DNA of 5,406 nucleotides, taken from positions 1 to 5,406 of the forward strand of contig JAGBRZ010000153.1 in NCBI GenBank assembly GCA_017632155.1, in the 5' to 3' direction. The notes below the pieces were generated by a model. The model made no database searches. It had not been told where the DNA came from and saw nothing but the letters and a program-made list of their open reading frames with translations. Below are positions 4,626-5,406 of the stretch, in pieces; position 1 is the stretch's first letter; each line of letters begins with the position of its first letter. The position numbers and the translations under genes are program-made. The DNA is from Clostridia bacterium. Lineage in GTDB: Bacteria > Bacillota_A > Clostridia > Oscillospirales > CAG-272.

Positions 4626-5406
4626 TTAATCGGCGTTATTCTTTGCCTCTTCAATGATCTTCTGCGCGTTGAACATGGGCACTTCTTCATAGTCGGAGAA
4701 GTAAAGCGTGTAGGAGCCTCTGCCCTGTGTGATCGCGCGAAGCTGGATCGCAAAGTCAACCATTTCAGCCATGGGAGCTTCCGCTTCGATGACCTGTTCG
4801 CCATGCTTTTCGGTGGGTGTCATACCCAGCACTCTGCCGCGGCGTTTATTGATCGCGCCCATGATATCGCCGAGCATTTCGCGGGGTGCGTATACATTGA
4901 GTTTACCGATCGGCTCAAGAATAACGGGGTTTGCCTTGGGAAGCGCTTCCTTATAAGCAAGAGACGCCGCAATCTTGAACGCCATTTCGGAGGAGTCTAC
5001 GGGATGGTAGGAGCCGTCGGAAAGATCCGCCTTGAGGTTTACAACGGGATAACCTGCAAGAACGCCCTTCTGCATAGATTCAAGCAAGCCCTTTTCTACT
5101 GCGGGGTAATAGTTCTTCGGAACGGAGCCGCCGACAACGGACTGCGTGAATTCCAAGCCGGGATTGATACCGGGAGAGAACGTCATCTTAACGTGACCGT
5201 ACTGACCGTGACCGCCGGACTGCTTCTTGTGCTTGCCTTCCACTTCGACTCTCTTCTTGATGGTTTCGCGGTAAGCGATCTTGGGCTCAGAGAGAACAAC
5301 GGAGGTACCGAAGCGGTTCTTCAGCTTGGAAACGACCACGTCGAGGTGGATGTCGCCCTGACCGGAGATAAGGAGCTGCTTGGTTTCCGCATTGTTTTCA
5401 TATTTC
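4626..5406 (-). CDS. fusA: Elongation factor G family protein, C-terminal part
   Basis: The last 259 residues of a translation elongation factor G family GTPase are visible; the N terminus (GTPase domain, domain II, most of III) lies beyond the right edge. The full family length is near 690 residues. The fragment opens with the end of domain III (LLISGQGDIHLDVVVSKL, standard GMGELHLD). Domain IV follows, with YRETI, QSGGHGQYGHV and the tip loop SYHPVDSSE; its His (codon 5004-5006) corresponds to the functionally important His583 of E. coli EF-G. Domain V begins near ILEPIGKLNVYAPREMLGDIMG and ends with YEEVP and an acidic helix. GQGDIHLD and the HKKQSGGHG wording look more like the second, EF-G-II-like paralogue than canonical FusA. 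Downstream there is a terminator and an acetyltransferase, not tuf, so this is probably not the str-operon copy. An intact stop codon (TAA) ends the gene 46 nt before the terminator. Confidence 0.93.
   Translation of the reverse strand, partial: KYENNAETKQLLISGQGDIHLDVVVSKLKNRFGTSVVLSEPKIAYRETIKKRVEVEGKHKKQSGGHGQYGHVKMTFSPGINPGLEFTQSVVGGSVPKNYYPAVEKGLLESMQKGVLAGYPVVNLKADLSDGSYHPVDSSEMAFKIAASLAYKEALPKANPVILEPIGKLNVYAPREMLGDIMGAINKRRGRVLGMTPTEKHGEQVIEAEAPMAEMVDFAIQLRAITQGRGSYTLYFSDYEEVPMFNAQKIIEEAKNNAD

Overview
The window reads as ordinary chromosomal DNA of a medium-GC member of the Bacillota, most likely a Clostridia-type gut or rumen anaerobe. This is an inference from strong GGAGG-type ribosome binding sites, near-consensus SigA promoters with 17-nt spacers, short intergenic gaps, a membrane-anchored HtrA and a carbohydrate-linked gene pair. 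No IS element, CRISPR array, phage gene, tRNA or rRNA was seen. Only five protein genes are supported, and one of them runs off the right edge.

Left part (1-2230): a divergent pair. A sugar-phosphate isomerase/epimerase-like TIM-barrel protein lies on the minus strand. A CE15 glucuronoyl-esterase-like alpha/beta hydrolase lies on the plus strand. About 200 bp separate their chosen starts, and this gap holds two back-to-back SigA promoters (minus: TTGACG-N17-TATAAT; plus: TTGACA-N17-TATACT). Neither protein has a signal peptide. Both probably act in the cytoplasm on sugars or sugar-acid conjugates, possibly as one locus for plant-polysaccharide breakdown products. The substrate cannot be read from the sequence. 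A perfect 32-bp palindrome at the extreme left edge is a likely terminator.

Middle part (2230-3900): the esterase converges on an HtrA/DegP-like serine protease (minus strand), with a 12-bp-stem hairpin between them. The protease has a charged cytoplasmic tail, one membrane anchor, an intact His-Asp-Ser triad and one PDZ domain, so it is an envelope quality-control protease. Its promoter region carries a perfect 11-bp inverted repeat flanking a TATACT -10 element. A near-copy of the arm lies by the -35 of the divergent gene, which suggests a shared regulator.

Right part (3900-5406): a RimJ/RimL-type GNAT acetyltransferase (plus strand, probably UUG start) converges on the C-terminal third of an elongation factor G-family protein (minus strand, truncated by the window edge). 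A bidirectional intrinsic terminator separates them. A near-consensus SigA promoter between that terminator and the acetyltransferase points leftward, antisense to the acetyltransferase. This is the least expected signal in the window.

No new multi-gene system is evident. The observations most worth checking are regulatory: the antisense promoter, the htrA inverted repeat and the divergent promoter pair. On the protein side, the apparently cytoplasmic CE15-like esterase is the most interesting.
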